Source of the DNA: Rhodocyclaceae bacterium
Lineage (GTDB): Bacteria > Pseudomonadota > Gammaproteobacteria > Burkholderiales > Rhodocyclaceae
Assembly: GCA_020445745.1 (NCBI GenBank)
Contig: JAGRGB010000079.1
Coordinates: forward strand, 1 to 64,000
DNA: 64,000 nucleotides
Direction: 5' to 3'
The position numbers and the translations under genes were made by a program. Position 1 is the first letter of the stretch; every line of letters starts with the position of its first letter. Shown piece by piece: positions 1-9,610 of this stretch. The notes below the pieces were generated by a model. That model did no database searches. It was not told where the DNA came from and saw nothing but the letters and a program-made list of their open reading frames with translations.

Positions 1-911
1 GCATCGGTGTCATCGCCGGAGTTCGCAGCCGCATCGTCGGACGACTCGTTCTGATAGGCCAGCGTGCCGAAGAGGCCCGTTCCGGCATCCATCACGCCGA
101 CCTGGACCTGGAAGGTTTCGGACTGGCTGCCTCCGACGTTCGCCCCGCCGTTGCCGACGTTGATCGCGTAGCCACCATGCAGCATGACCTTCAGGCCGCT
201 CACGTCGGTGGTGTACTTGGCAGCGATATCGTAGATTTCGTCATTGGCGAAACCGACCGCAATATTCAGGCCCTCGGCCAACTGCGGCAGGTCATAGCGG
301 AAACCCTTGCGATAGATGCCGTTGCAGTCGATGCCGATGCCCAGGCCGGGCGTGGCCAGACACTGCGCAAAGCTTCCCCAGACGGTATTGGTGGCGCCTG
401 CACCGAGGCCCTGGATCGTGAATCCGTTGAAGCGGAACAGTGGTGAAATCTGGGTCCACAGCGTTCCCGACGGATCGGCCAGCACGGCGATGTTGTCGGT
501 GGGCATGCTTTGCAGACCCATCGTGACCTTACCCCAGCTACCCTCCAGATAAATACTCTTGCCGAGCGTACCGATCGTATCGCCAACGCCCGAACCCCCG
601 GAAGCACTCTGGCTCGAGAACAGCAGCGGTGTCTCGCTGCTCTGGTTGGGCTCGAGAATGATTTCCATACCGGCTTTCATGCTGGTATTGGGCACGTCGG
701 CCGAGGCGGAAAAGGTGACCCGGCTGTTCAGCGTCGTTCCGTTGTCAGTCGTCTGGAAGGTATCGCTATCTACGCCGTCGTCGTAGTAAACCATGCCCTC
801 ATTGACCCATCCGGAAATGTTCAGGTTGGATTCTGACCATGCCATTTGGGAAAATCCGAGCGCCATGATGCCAATGGCGATGCTTTTGGCAGAACACGTT
901 CTAGTCTTCAC
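1..911 (-). CDS. outer-membrane porin, 3' end cut by window edge
   Basis: Reading the minus strand from a GTG at 911 gives an open frame that runs off the left edge with no stop (about 303 codons seen). It begins with a signal-peptide-like stretch ending near FSQMAWSES. Alternating polar/hydrophobic beta-strand segments follow, rich in Gly, Asn and Ser (for example NLNISGWVNEGMVYY), as in trimeric general porins. A strong ribosome site (GGAGG, 920s) lies just upstream of the GTG. The role would be passive diffusion of small solutes across the outer membrane. The C-terminus, with the expected final Phe, is outside the window. The porin assignment rests on composition and strand pattern; the exact subfamily is unknown. 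Confidence 0.8.
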   Translation of the reverse strand, partial: MKTRTCSAKSIAIGIMALGFSQMAWSESNLNISGWVNEGMVYYDDGVDSDTFQTTDNGTTLNSRVTFSASADVPNTSMKAGMEIILEPNQSSETPLLFSSQSASGGSGVGDTIGTLGKSIYLEGSWGKVTMGLQSMPTDNIAVLADPSGTLWTQISPLFRFNGFTIQGLGAGATNTVWGSFAQCLATPGLGIGIDCNGIYRKGFRYDLPQLAEGLNIAVGFANDEIYDIAAKYTTDVSGLKVMLHGGYAINVGNGGANVGGSQSETFQVQVGVMDAGTGLFGTLAYQNESSDDAAANSGDDTD

Positions 912-1780
912 TCTCTACTCCTCCTCGATTAATACCAACTTAGATCCGAGCGGTACCAGTGTTGCCGGTCGCGAGCTTACAGTACCGCCTGTGGGAACAC
1001 AACGACTGCGAAAAATCATGAAAATCACCTATTTGGCAAGGCCGCAGAGCCTTCATGGCGGGGCTGCCGAGTGCCGATCCAGGGCGTTGCCAGCGGCCGG
1101 GACGGCGCAGTCGCCGCCATCACCGAAGGCCCGGGCCGCAATCGTGGCCCGGCTCGCGGCGAGCACGTAGCCGAGCCCGCCAAATGTTGCCGGCGACGTG
1201 CAGCTCCGGGTCGGCGCCCGTCCGCCGGACTGCGCGAACGAACGGGTTCCGAGCATGCGACCGGCGGTGGGCCGGAGGGTGGGTGAGGCGCGTGATCGTC
1301 TCGCATCGGTTTCCCATGACACGTGGCGGTTGCTGCCGTACGCGATAACGACTGCATTCACTCCGATACCTCCGCCGATCGATTTGCCTGCGTCCTGCTT
1401 GGGTCGAAGCTGCGTGCCGTACCGCCGTCGCATCGAACACGGATTCCAGCGCGAGCTTCGTGCCAATCCTGCGACAAACGTGAAAATAAATGCCCTACTC
1501 CCGCGGAAAGCCGCTGGTGGAGCGCGGTCCGCGGTGAACCGCGGTGCACCGGCGCGTGCACACGACTGCCCCGGGTGTTCGAAAACTGGACAGTTGTTCG
1601 CGGCGGTTGTGACAGTGCGTGACAGCTTGGGAGTCACGCCGCGTTCGCTGTCTGGCACGCCCGATGGCGGTCTGTGGGAGGCCATGGCCGCGGCGCGAGC
1701 CATGGTGCCTGTCGTCGGCCACGGGGTCGACCAACGACAGGCTGCAATGGGCGCACCAGGCGGTGGAGATCGGCGCGTGA
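912..1780. other. 869-base stretch without a supported gene
   Basis: Several open frames overlap here, but all have Arg/Pro/Ala-rich shadow-type translations, no convincing ribosome site and no recognisable domain. It should contain the porin promoter (minus strand, 912-1020, relatively AT-rich). The rest may be decayed sequence. Confidence 0.5.
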
Positions 1781-3892
1781 TCAGTCAAAGACGTAGCGGG
1801 TTCCGATGCCGGCATACCAAGCAATGCCGGTGCCCGGTTCGTAGAAGCGCCCATTGCGGTCGCCGACGATCACGGAACCGATGTATTGACGGTCGAACAG
1901 GTTGTCGACCCGCAGCATCTGCTCGACCTGCCAGTGGCCGCTCTGCTGTTCCGCGCTCAAGCGGAGGTTGAGGATGGCGTACGAGGGGGCAGCCTGCTCG
2001 GTGTTGCTATCCTCGACGAATACCCGGCCGCGGTAGAAACCCTCGGCCGCCAGGGTCAAACCGCCGGTCGGCTTCCACGCCAGCTCGGCGAATGCCGTGG
2101 TGCGCGGGATGCCCGGGATGCGCCGGCCTTCGTCGATGGTCGTGTTGCCGGCCGAGAAGCTGTCGGAGTAGATCGCCCGCAACTGGGTCAGTGCCGCGCG
2201 GGCACGCAGGCTGTGGCTCCATTCCGAGTCGATCGCCAGTTCGACGCCTTCGCGCAGGGTTTCCGCGGCGTTCTGGAACGCGGTACGGCCACCGAGCGAA
2301 CTCGCGACCACCAGTTCGTCCTGAGTGCGGATCCGGAACACCGCCGCGTCGATGCGCGTCGCGTCGCCGACGAGCGCCTTCGCGCCAAGCTCGAATTGCG
2401 TGCTGCGGGCCGCTTCGAGGTCGAAGCCGAAGCCGCCGTCCTCGCCGGAATAGGACAATTCCCCCAGGGTCGGCGTCTCGAAGCCACGGGCGGCGCTGGC
2501 GTAGATATTGACCGCCGGACCTATTGCATAGGCGACGCCGACGGCCGGTGTCGTCTTGCGGTAGCTCACCGAGCCGCCGTCGTCACCGTTGGCCAGGAAG
2601 TCGTCGTCCACGTCGAACTCGACGTGACTGTGACGAAGCCCGGCCTGCACGGTCAGGGGGCCGCGTGCCCAGGCCAGTTGCACGTAGGGATCGAGGCTGG
2701 TGACAGTGTCGGTCTCGTCGCGGCGCAATGCGCCGCGGACACCGAGGGTGCCGCCGATGAAGTTCTCGTAGCCCTGGCGGTCGTCCTCGGAACGATCGTA
2801 GTCGGCGCCTGCGGTCAGCGTCAGCTTGCCGTCGGCGAGCGCAAGCTCGTGGATCCAGCGCCCGGCGAGGCCGTGGAAGCTGCGGTCGAAGTCGACGACG
2901 CCGCCGGAATGGGTCGGGCTGGCCTGCACGAAGGCCGGAATCGCCAGCACCTGCATCACGCTGCGCGTGCCCGCATAGGCCGAGAACTGCAGGCGGCCGG
3001 CGGCCAGCCGGCGCTCGTAGCTGACGCCTCCCTGCCCATGTTCGATGTCCTTGCGGGTGTCGAACGCGAGGGCGCTGCTTTCGACCCCGGCCGGGTCGGT
3101 CTGGAAGGTCTCCCAGGTCAGCCCGAGGGGATCCTCGGTGTCGTCCTGTCGCAGTCCGTTGGCGACCAGGGTCAACTTGCTGTCCCGGCCCGGGTGCAGC
3201 GTGATCTTGGCGAACGCCTGATCGCGGGTCGCGGCGCTGTGGTCACGGTAGCCGTCGGTGTCGAACCGCGACACGTCGACCAGATAGCCGCCGCTGCCGA
3301 GCGCACCCTCCGCGCCCAGTTCGATCTTGGTGGTCGAGAACGAGCCGCCGACGAGGCGCCCCGACAGCTTGGTCGGGGCCTCGCCGTCGCGCGTGAACAA
3401 CTGGATCACCCCACCGGAGCTGTTGCCGTATACGCTCGAGAACGGTCCTCGCAGGACCTCGATGCGCTCGGCCATGTCGAGATTGAAGGTCGCCACCTGG
3501 CCCTGGCCGTCGGGTGTCGATGCCGGAATGCCGTCGGCGATCAGCTTGATGCCGCGCACCCCGAAGGCCGAGCGCGCGCCAAATCCTCGCGACGAGATCT
3601 GCAGGTCCTGGGCATAGTTCTGGCGGTTCTGGATCACCAGGCCGGGCACCGCGACCAGCGATTCGGAGGCGTTGACGCCGAGCTGGCCCTGGCGGATGGC
3701 GTCGCGGCCGACCACGTCGATCGAGAACGGTTGTTCGAAGCTCGACGCCTCGGCACGGCTGCCGGTGACCGTGACCGGTTTCAGGGTCAGGTCGCCACCC
3801 TGCTGCGCGAAGCCGGGGGCGGCCAGGCCGGATGCGCCGAGCACGGCGGTGGCAAGCAACAAGGGTTGCCGGGCGCTGCAAATGGCGATCAT
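1781..3892 (-). CDS. pqqU: TonB-dependent receptor of the PqqU/YncD type
   Basis: A 703-residue outer-membrane receptor with signal peptide (AAPGFAQ), TonB-box/plug region from about residue 38 and a 22-strand-type barrel ending in VFD. From memory of E. coli YncD (PqqU, the PQQ uptake receptor), two stretches match closely: the plug around residues 78-130 (VPGL.(I/V)QNRQNYAQDLQ, RGFG.RS..G(V/I)RGI, DGIPA..PDGQGQ) and the C-terminus (RVDNLFD..Y(I/V)GSVIV, NGR(F/Y)YEP). The role would be TonB-driven import of pyrroloquinoline quinone or a similar ligand. GAGGAGAAAGA precedes the ATG at 3892. It stands alone, without siderophore genes, and about 47 kb from the pqq operon. Family confidence is high; substrate is inferred from similarity. 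Confidence 0.85.
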   Translation of the reverse strand: MIAICSARQPLLLATAVLGASGLAAPGFAQQGGDLTLKPVTVTGSRAEASSFEQPFSIDVVGRDAIRQGQLGVNASESLVAVPGLVIQNRQNYAQDLQISSRGFGARSAFGVRGIKLIADGIPASTPDGQGQVATFNLDMAERIEVLRGPFSSVYGNSSGGVIQLFTRDGEAPTKLSGRLVGGSFSTTKIELGAEGALGSGGYLVDVSRFDTDGYRDHSAATRDQAFAKITLHPGRDSKLTLVANGLRQDDTEDPLGLTWETFQTDPAGVESSALAFDTRKDIEHGQGGVSYERRLAAGRLQFSAYAGTRSVMQVLAIPAFVQASPTHSGGVVDFDRSFHGLAGRWIHELALADGKLTLTAGADYDRSEDDRQGYENFIGGTLGVRGALRRDETDTVTSLDPYVQLAWARGPLTVQAGLRHSHVEFDVDDDFLANGDDGGSVSYRKTTPAVGVAYAIGPAVNIYASAARGFETPTLGELSYSGEDGGFGFDLEAARSTQFELGAKALVGDATRIDAAVFRIRTQDELVVASSLGGRTAFQNAAETLREGVELAIDSEWSHSLRARAALTQLRAIYSDSFSAGNTTIDEGRRIPGIPRTTAFAELAWKPTGGLTLAAEGFYRGRVFVEDSNTEQAAPSYAILNLRLSAEQQSGHWQVEQMLRVDNLFDRQYIGSVIVGDRNGRFYEPGTGIAWYAGIGTRYVFD

Positions 3893-4279
3893 TCTTTCTC
3901 CTCGAAGGTTCGTGGTGCGGGTGCGGGCGATCCGCCGGCCGTGACTCTAGCGCTGTCGTGCCGATCGCACATCGGTCTGCAATCGTTTGCAGGCTAGAGA
4001 AAATCATGAGATGCCGCGCAGTGTCGCCCGATTTCTTGCCGTTGCGGTCGCGAGCATGAGGCTGCATCCGCCGCACGGGCGGGTGCCGGTTGCGATATCG
4101 GCGGCCTGCGGTCCTGCTGGCCACCGCGGCAGAGCCGCTTCTCGTGCGCGTGGCGCCGCCGGTTGGCCTCCGCGGGGCAGAGGCGGCGAAACGATCCAGG
4201 CCTTGCCGGTGATGCGCACCGCGGGCACCGGGTGCGACAGGGGCTAGCGCTAGGTTGGCGCTGGCGCGAGGACCGTCGG
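3893..4279. other. 387-base intergenic stretch, receptor promoter region
   Basis: No supported gene. On the receptor side it holds a perfect palindrome at 3977-3992 (listed separately); the remainder is GC-rich without visible structure. Confidence 0.5.
3977..3992. promoter_or_regulatory. palindrome upstream of the PqqU-like receptor
   Basis: CTGCAATCGTTTGCAG is a perfect 6-4-6 inverted repeat, 85 bases upstream of the receptor ATG. Position and symmetry fit an operator for a dimeric regulator. No regulator can be assigned. Confidence 0.4.
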
Positions 4280-6037
4280 CTAGGGTTCCGGGATCGGTGT
4301 GTCGTCGAGTGCGGCGCGGACTTCCTGCGCCAACTGGTCGATAGGGTAGGGCTTGGTGATCAGGCGCACCTCGGTCGACAGCGCCTCGAGTTGCTGGATC
4401 GCGTTGCCGGTATAGCCGGACGTGTACAGCACCTTCAGGTCCGGGCGCCGCTCCGTGGCCCGGCGCGCGATCTCAGGGCCATTGAGCCCGCCCGGCAGTA
4501 CGACGTCGGTGAACAGCAGGCGGATGTCATCCTGCTGCTCGAGCAGTTCCAGGCCGATGATGCCGTCCGGGGCATCGACCACCGCGTAGCCCAGGGAGCG
4601 CAACACCCGGCAGGCTAGCTCGCGCAAGTCGGGCTCGTCCTCGATCACCAGGATCTTCTCGCTGCCGCCGACGTGTGTCCTGGGGCGCGCCTTGGCCGGG
4701 GCGTGTTCCTTCGCTTCGTGCCGCAATTCGGGCAGGAACAGCTTGATCGTCGTTCCGAATCCGGGTTCGCTGTAGATCTTGACGTGTCCGCCCGACTGCT
4801 TGACGAAGCCATACACCATCGCCAGGCCGAGGCCACTGCCCTTGCCGGTTTCCTTGGTCGTGAAGAACGGTTCGAAGGCGCGGGCGAGGACTTCGGGGCT
4901 CATGCCGGCCCCGGTGTCGGAGGTGGCCAGCATGACGTAGTTGCCGGGGGTCACGTCCACCTCGAGGGAGGCGTAGTTCTCGTCCAGTTCGGCGGCCGCG
5001 GTTTCGATCGTGAGCACGCCGCCGTCGGGCATCGCATCGCGTGCGTTGACCGCGAGGTTGAGGAGCGCGACCTCGAGCTGGGACGGATCCGCGATTGCGG
5101 GCGGGAGGTCGCCGCTGTGGCGGATGTCGATGCGCACCGTCTCGCCGAGGGTCCGTCGCAACATGTCGGCCATCCCCTCGACAAGTTCCTTCAGGCTGAC
5201 CGGAACCGGTGTCAGGCGCTGACGCCTCGAGAACGCCAGCAGTTTGCGGTTCAGGTTGGCTCCGCGTTCGACGGCCCGGGTCGCCGCGCGAATCAGATCG
5301 CTGGCGAATTCGTCGTCCTCGACGTGCTGGGCGAGAATGTTCAGGTTGCCCATCACGACCGTGAGCAGATTGTTGAAATCATGGGCCACGCCACCGGTGA
5401 GCTGGCCCACGGCCTCCATTTTCTGTGCTTGGTGCAGGGCCTTTTCCGCCTGCTTGCGGTCGGCCATCTCGTTCTGCAGTGCCAGATTGGCACGCTCCAG
5501 TTCGGCCGTGCGCTCGCGCACCCGCTGTTCGAGTCCGTCCCGCGCGTTGCGCAGCGCGGTCTGCACCATCGCGCGTTCGGTACTGTCGCGTATCGCCGCC
5601 GCGACCAGCATCCCTTCTTCGTCGTCGATCGGACTCAGGCTGATTTCCACCGGTACCATGCGCCCGCCCTTGCGCCGGGCGAACAAGTCGAACTGCAGGC
5701 CCATCGGTCGGACCGAGGCCTTCTCGAGGTAGGCTCGACGGTGCGAGTTGTGGGCCTCGCGCATGCTGTCCGGCACCAGCAGTTCGATCGACTCGCCGAC
5801 CATTTCGCTTCGCGGATAGCCGAACAGATCCTCCGCCTGGGCGTTCGTCAGGACTATCTTTCCGTCGCGATCGATGACCACGATGGCGTCTGGCGCCGCG
5901 TCGATGATGTTGCGCGTCCGACGCTCCTGTCTCGCAAGCGCCCGCAACTCGGTTCGCAGCCGCGCGATTTCGTCAGCGTCGCCGGTGGCGATTTCCTCGA
6001 CGACGGTTGCCGGTTCAGGCTGCGTCGGTCCCATCAC
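4280..6037 (-). CDS. PAS-containing hybrid sensor histidine kinase
   Basis: 585 residues with no membrane segment, so probably cytoplasmic. Order: short coiled coil (20-42), PAS (about 43-150, with PAC-like end AAIRDSTER), coiled coil (160-205), HisKA with phospho-accepting His219 in GGVAHDFNN, HATPase_c (N-box [30 protein letters not shown]), then a C-terminal receiver with Asp511 (FTDVVLPGG) and Lys562. The GGVAHDFNN motif is typical of kinases with an attached receiver of the CckA/NtrB-like class. It would autophosphorylate on a PAS-sensed cue and pass the phosphate to its own receiver. No output gene is adjacent, so the target is unknown. Confidence 0.9.
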   Translation of the reverse strand: MMGPTQPEPATVVEEIATGDADEIARLRTELRALARQERRTRNIIDAAPDAIVVIDRDGKIVLTNAQAEDLFGYPRSEMVGESIELLVPDSMREAHNSHRRAYLEKASVRPMGLQFDLFARRKGGRMVPVEISLSPIDDEEGMLVAAAIRDSTERAMVQTALRNARDGLEQRVRERTAELERANLALQNEMADRKQAEKALHQAQKMEAVGQLTGGVAHDFNNLLTVVMGNLNILAQHVEDDEFASDLIRAATRAVERGANLNRKLLAFSRRQRLTPVPVSLKELVEGMADMLRRTLGETVRIDIRHSGDLPPAIADPSQLEVALLNLAVNARDAMPDGGVLTIETAAAELDENYASLEVDVTPGNYVMLATSDTGAGMSPEVLARAFEPFFTTKETGKGSGLGLAMVYGFVKQSGGHVKIYSEPGFGTTIKLFLPELRHEAKEHAPAKARPRTHVGGSEKILVIEDEPDLRELACRVLRSLGYAVVDAPDGIIGLELLEQQDDIRLLFTDVVLPGGLNGPEIARRATERRPDLKVLYTSGYTGNAIQQLEALSTEVRLITKPYPIDQLAQEVRAALDDTPIPEP

Positions 6038-6254
6038 GATGCGCTCCCACGGCGACTCGATGCTGCTCCAGGATCGGTATGGCGGGGTTGCCGCCGGCGT
6101 CTGTGCCCTGCATCGTCGCGAAGCCGCTTATGGTTTGTCAGCGGCCGTAGCGGGCCGCACGCCCGGATGCCGTCTTGATGAAAGCGAATCCGCGGGCGAT
6201 GAGCACAAGTATAGGCGCCCCCGCATCCTGTTCGCGATGCCCGCTCCGATCATG

Positions 6255-7619
6255 TCACTTGGCCATGTCCCTCGTGTAGGCCAGGCGCTTGGCCGAATCC
6301 AGGGTCAGCAACTGCATGAACGCCCGGACCTCGCCGTCGGAACCGGTCGGCGTGCCCGGCCCCGAGCCGAAGACATTGGTGGGGACGGACCTGCGCGCGA
6401 ATGCGTCGGCCCACAAGCGCTGGATCTCGATCTCGGCGTCGAGCTTCTGGGCAAGGGCATTGTCGGCCTTGAGGATCTCACGCTTCTTGTAGGCTTCGGC
6501 GTCGGCAAGCGTGCGTTGGGTCTCCGCCTCGATGCGAGCCTTGTCGAGATTGATCCGTGCAGTCTCGCGCTCGATCTCGGCCTGTTCCCTGAGTTTCGTC
6601 GCCTGGGTCAGCGCCAGCTGCTTCTCGGTTTCCGCCTCCGTCGTCTTCTGGATCTGTTCCACCTTCGCCATCGCCTGGCGCTCGGCCACCTCTCGCTCGC
6701 CGCGGGCGATTGCCAGCAGTCGCTGTTCTTCCTCCTGGATCCGCTGCTCACGGGCGATCGCGCGGTCCGCCGACGCCTTCTGCTTCAGCTGCATGCGTTC
6801 GACGAATCGGTTGTTCGGCGTCATGTTGGTGATCCGGGCATCGACGACGCCTATGCCGAAACTGGTGAACTTCTGGGCCTTGCGTCGCGGCGTGCCGGTT
6901 TCGTCGACCACCTTGCGAACCTCGTAGACCACCTTCGATTCGTCGCCGAACTCTTCCTGTTCGTTGCCGAGCGCCAGGTTCGCCGTGCCCTTGACCTTCC
7001 GTGGCGAGTCGGCATACACCTCCTCGCGGCGTACCAGATAGATGCCGTTGTTCATCTGGTTCTCGAATTCGCTGTTGAATTCGGTTCTCGCCCCGCTGTA
7101 GTACTCCTCGGCGCTCATCAGCGAGGCGGTGGCCTGGAGGGTTTCCTTGAACGCCGGCATCAGGGCGGTGCGCAGCAGATTCGCCGGCGTTCGATATTCG
7201 TGGGCCAGTTGCAGGAAGCCTTCGTTGTCGGTCGGAATTGAGAAGCGGACGGTGGCCTCGGCATCCGCGTCGACCTGGTCGAGGAACATGATGTTCAGGG
7301 GCGGCATGTTGGCGCTGGTCTCGGTGCCTTCGATCTCGGCATAGGCCAGGTCCTCCCGGCCTCCCGCCACCGACTGTACCGTCATCGCCCGCTTCCATGC
7401 GTTCCAGCGACCCCACAGGTAGAACTGGTAACCGACGTCGGAGACGGCATGCTCCTGACCGGTGATGGTTCGGACGTGATAGACGTAGCCGGGTTCGGCG
7501 TAGAAGATCGACGCGTTGGCGATCATCGTGGCGGCGGCGATCGCGGCGAGCGGCACGAGGGCCTTGGCAGGCGCGGGCACGAGCTTGCCCGAGGACTTCA
7601 GTTTCTGAAACAGGGACAC
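6255..7619 (-). CDS. SPFH/band-7 membrane-anchored protein
   Basis: 454 residues. One N-terminal hydrophobic segment (about 18-42) anchors the protein, followed by a prohibitin/flotillin-type SPFH domain (about 45-270) and a long charged coiled coil (270-400) rich in Glu, Arg, Ala and Gln repeats. This layout is that of SPFH scaffolds that form large ring-like assemblies on the membrane and control proteases or membrane domains. No NfeD-like or protease partner is adjacent. The initiator at 7619 is supported by the Lys-rich start before the membrane segment. Confidence 0.85.
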   Translation of the reverse strand: MSLFQKLKSSGKLVPAPAKALVPLAAIAAATMIANASIFYAEPGYVYHVRTITGQEHAVSDVGYQFYLWGRWNAWKRAMTVQSVAGGREDLAYAEIEGTETSANMPPLNIMFLDQVDADAEATVRFSIPTDNEGFLQLAHEYRTPANLLRTALMPAFKETLQATASLMSAEEYYSGARTEFNSEFENQMNNGIYLVRREEVYADSPRKVKGTANLALGNEQEEFGDESKVVYEVRKVVDETGTPRRKAQKFTSFGIGVVDARITNMTPNNRFVERMQLKQKASADRAIAREQRIQEEEQRLLAIARGEREVAERQAMAKVEQIQKTTEAETEKQLALTQATKLREQAEIERETARINLDKARIEAETQRTLADAEAYKKREILKADNALAQKLDAEIEIQRLWADAFARRSVPTNVFGSGPGTPTGSDGEVRAFMQLLTLDSAKRLAYTRDMAK

Positions 7620-7760
7620 GGTGGCGGCATTGTCGAACGATGTCAGGAGCCGCCGATGCTAGCCGCCCGACGTGGCGGTGACTGCCGGCAGCCGCGCGAG
7701 TGGTCGCTGCTGCCGGACGAAAGTGGGCCGGACGGCCGGCGAGGAAACCGCCCGTGCCGC

Positions 7761-7862
7761 TGGTGGTCCGCTGCGCAAATGCCGGGACACGAAAGCGCGC
7801 CTCGCGCCTTGCCACGAGCCCGATGCAACGCTTTCGTGATTTCCCTTGATCGACGAAGCAGA
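7761..7862. repeat. dispersed repeat, copy A
   Basis: Two blocks (about 7761-7811 and 7814-7862) match blocks at about 58965-59010 and 59097-59150 with roughly 80-85 percent identity by eye: TGGTCCGCT.CGCAAATGCC, AAGCGCGCCTCGC, CCCGATGCA and TGATCGACGA.GCAGACC. Copy B has extra sequence, including a hexamer array, between the blocks. It lies just outside genes in both places. Confidence 0.6.
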
Positions 7863-7865
7863 CCG

Positions 7866-8144
7866 CTAGTGACTCGCGCCCTGCTTGCTGCTCCCGGAAT
7901 TGCTGGCGTGCTTCGTGGCGCTTGCCGACGCCGAGCTGTTGCCACCCTTGCTTCGGCAATAGGCCTCTACCGTGATGCCTTTCTTGGTGCTGTAGCTGTC
8001 GATCCACGTACATCCCGCCGACGGCGTGCATTTCTCTTTCTCGAGGCCCTTGCAACTGCCGGCAGCGATGCCTGACGAGGACAGGGATAGTCCCGCAGCG
8101 GCGAGGGCTGCGACTGCGAATTGCTTCATTGCGGGCTGTTGCAT
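7866..8144 (-). CDS. small secreted cysteine-containing protein
   Basis: 92 residues with a clear signal peptide (about 1-28, ending SSGIAAGS). The mature part has four Cys in a CKGL..KC...GC.W(I/V)D...YC pattern, suggesting two disulfides, then a low-complexity Ser/Ala/Lys/His tail (about 68-92). GGAG lies 8 bases before the ATG at 8144. The Cys pattern recurs in uncharacterised small periplasmic proteins of Proteobacteria as I recall. Function unknown. Confidence 0.7.
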   Translation of the reverse strand: MQQPAMKQFAVAALAAAGLSLSSSGIAAGSCKGLEKEKCTPSAGCTWIDSYSTKKGITVEAYCRSKGGNSSASASATKHASNSGSSKQGASH

Positions 8145-8278
8145 GGCTTGGCTCCTTGTTGGCGGCGCCCTCGGGCGCCTCGTGACGGTATCTGAAGTGC
8201 ATATGACGATGTCACGAACCGGCGGCCGGGTCAAGGTCGGCTGGCAAGACCTTGCAGACAGGCGCTGGGCACGGAGAC

Positions 8279-8313
8279 AAAAAAATGCCGGCCGGGGCGT
8301 GCCCCGGCCGGCA
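8279..8313 (-). terminator. Rho-independent terminator after the CHRD gene
   Basis: A 13-bp GC-rich inverted repeat (8286-8298 with 8301-8313) is followed, on the minus strand, by seven T (8285-8279). It starts 16 bases beyond the CHRD gene stop at 8329. Confidence 0.9.
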
Positions 8314-8328
8314 CTGTCGGCGCCGGGA

Positions 8329-8838
8329 TCAGCGATCCCGTCTGATCTGGCCGCGGATCTCGCCGGCGGGATTTGCCACGGTATGGACATTGACGTAAGT
8401 CATGCCGGCATCCATCGCGGCGGCGATATCCACCAGGGTCGTGCCGCACGAGTCATTGACGATGTTGTCGTCGGTCACGGTCGCATTCGCGACCCACCAG
8501 CCATCGACATCCCAACCACGATCGTGAAAGCCACCGAGAAAGATTACCGGCGGACCGTTCTGACCTTCGACGCCGCAGTGGATATGGGCCTGGGTGACCC
8601 GGACGCCGTCGGTGACGCGCAGCCGGAAGGTGGCCGCGCTCTTGTCGTCGTTGAATTCCAGGCGGAAGCGCCCGCGGGTCTCGGTGTCGACCGGAGCCGT
8701 TTCCTGGTCGCCTGTCAGGCGGGCGCCATAGTCGTCGTCGTGGCGGCCATGTCCATGGCCGCGGCCGTCGGCATTGGCGGCAGGTGGCAGCGACAGCAAC
8801 GCGGCGGCCAATAGCGCAGCGTATCCAGCAGCATTCAT
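8329..8838 (-). CDS. secreted CHRD-domain protein
   Basis: 169 residues: signal peptide (about 1-23, PPAANADG), a His/Gly/Asp-rich linker (GRGHGHGRHDDD), then a CHRD domain (about 38-168). CHRD hallmarks seen are THAHIH-like VTQAHIHCG, NGPPVIFLGG and the terminal NVHT..NPAGEIRGQI. CHRD domains are exported beta-rich modules found in chordin and many bacterial proteins; no enzymatic activity is established. AGAGGA precedes the ATG. It is a single-gene unit with its own strong terminator. Confidence 0.9.
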   Translation of the reverse strand: MNAAGYAALLAAALLSLPPAANADGRGHGHGRHDDDYGARLTGDQETAPVDTETRGRFRLEFNDDKSAATFRLRVTDGVRVTQAHIHCGVEGQNGPPVIFLGGFHDRGWDVDGWWVANATVTDDNIVNDSCGTTLVDIAAAMDAGMTYVNVHTVANPAGEIRGQIRRDR

Positions 8839-9303
8839 GATGTCCTCTCCATTGGTTAGCGACGGGTGGCACAAGGGGAGCGCCGCTGGCCACCGTGCAA
8901 GCCTATGGTGCGTCCCGATTGTCCCGATAATCAGCATAGTTGGTGCCTGCCGGCCTGCAATCTATTTCGCATCGCCGGAGCCGTTGCAGCGTCCTTGGGT
9001 CAGGGGCATGACGCGCCGCCGGAGTTCCGGCGTCGGAGGGTATGGCGCATCCTTTGGGCTTCGACCGTCGGGTGGAACGTGATCTGGGAGGCCGGGCTGG
9101 TGAAGTCGGGCGTGCCCGTGGCGATGTTCATCGTCACGGCAACGATCCGGAAAGCGCGGAACCGAGGATCCCGAAGTCGGCAGGGCACCGCCCAGCACCT
9201 CGCCGGTGCCCTGCCGGAGCCGACGGGTCTCCTGCATTCATGGCCTTGCACTCAGTTGCAGGCGGCCGACTGCGGTTTCGGGATGAATCCTTCGGCGCGG
9301 ACG

Positions 9304-9394
9304 AAAAAAAGGCAGGACCGAAGTCCTGCCACGCACAAGAGGAGGGAGGGTTCAGGGCCGTAGCCCTGTTGTTGTCATCGGCCGGGGGGCATCG
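9304..9394 (-). ncRNA. candidate small RNA, copy 1 of a three-member family
   Basis: On the minus strand the predicted transcript (about 90 nt) has, in order: a 6-bp hairpin closed by a UACG tetraloop (9368-9353), a single-stranded C/U-rich stretch CCCUCCCUCCUC (9350-9339) complementary to Shine-Dalgarno sequences, and an 8-bp terminator hairpin with a UUCG loop (9330-9311) followed by seven U (9310-9304). A plausible promoter lies directly upstream. This is the standard architecture of trans-acting sRNAs that block ribosome binding sites. The same C/U tract plus GGCAGG hairpin recurs near 23.0 kb and, less closely, at 20.1 kb. No expression evidence is available. Confidence 0.65.
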
Positions 9395-9400
9395 GTCTTT

Positions 9401-9429
9401 AGGGTATTCGACACACATTTTTATGTCGG
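9401..9429 (-). promoter_or_regulatory. predicted promoter of sRNA candidate 1
   Basis: Minus strand: -35 CCGACA (9429-9424), 17-base spacer, -10 TACCCT (9406-9401). Each hexamer is partial but spacing is ideal, and the start would fall just before the 5' hairpin. Confidence 0.45.
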
Positions 9430-9610
9430 CGTGGTGTCCCCCCCCGCCTGTGCGAGCCGACGCCGGCTTCGCGCCGCCGGGGCGGCCCACTCTGCGGCGA
9501 TTGCGACGACCGTCTTGCTGACTGTTGCGCGGTGTGCGGGCCGGCGCCCCCGAAGGGCAACTGTCGGGTGGCCGGATCGGCAGAACGGTGAAATCGATTC
9601 GCGATCCGGC

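Larger units (their letters stand above)
8839..9610. other. 772-base stretch without a protein gene
   Basis: No coding region is convincing here. The notable content is the small-RNA candidate and its promoter at 9304-9429 (listed separately). 8839-9300 shows nothing recognisable. Confidence 0.5.

Noticed and set aside
1053-1703. 216-residue open frame on the minus strand
   Set aside because: Arg/Pro/Ser-rich composition, no domain, no ribosome site, and many competing frames in the same place.
9352-9378. Eight-codon leader peptide (MTTTGLRP) before the copy 1 terminator, hinting at attenuation
   Set aside because: No ribosome site and no run of a regulatory amino acid; the stretch is better explained by the 5' hairpin of the sRNA.
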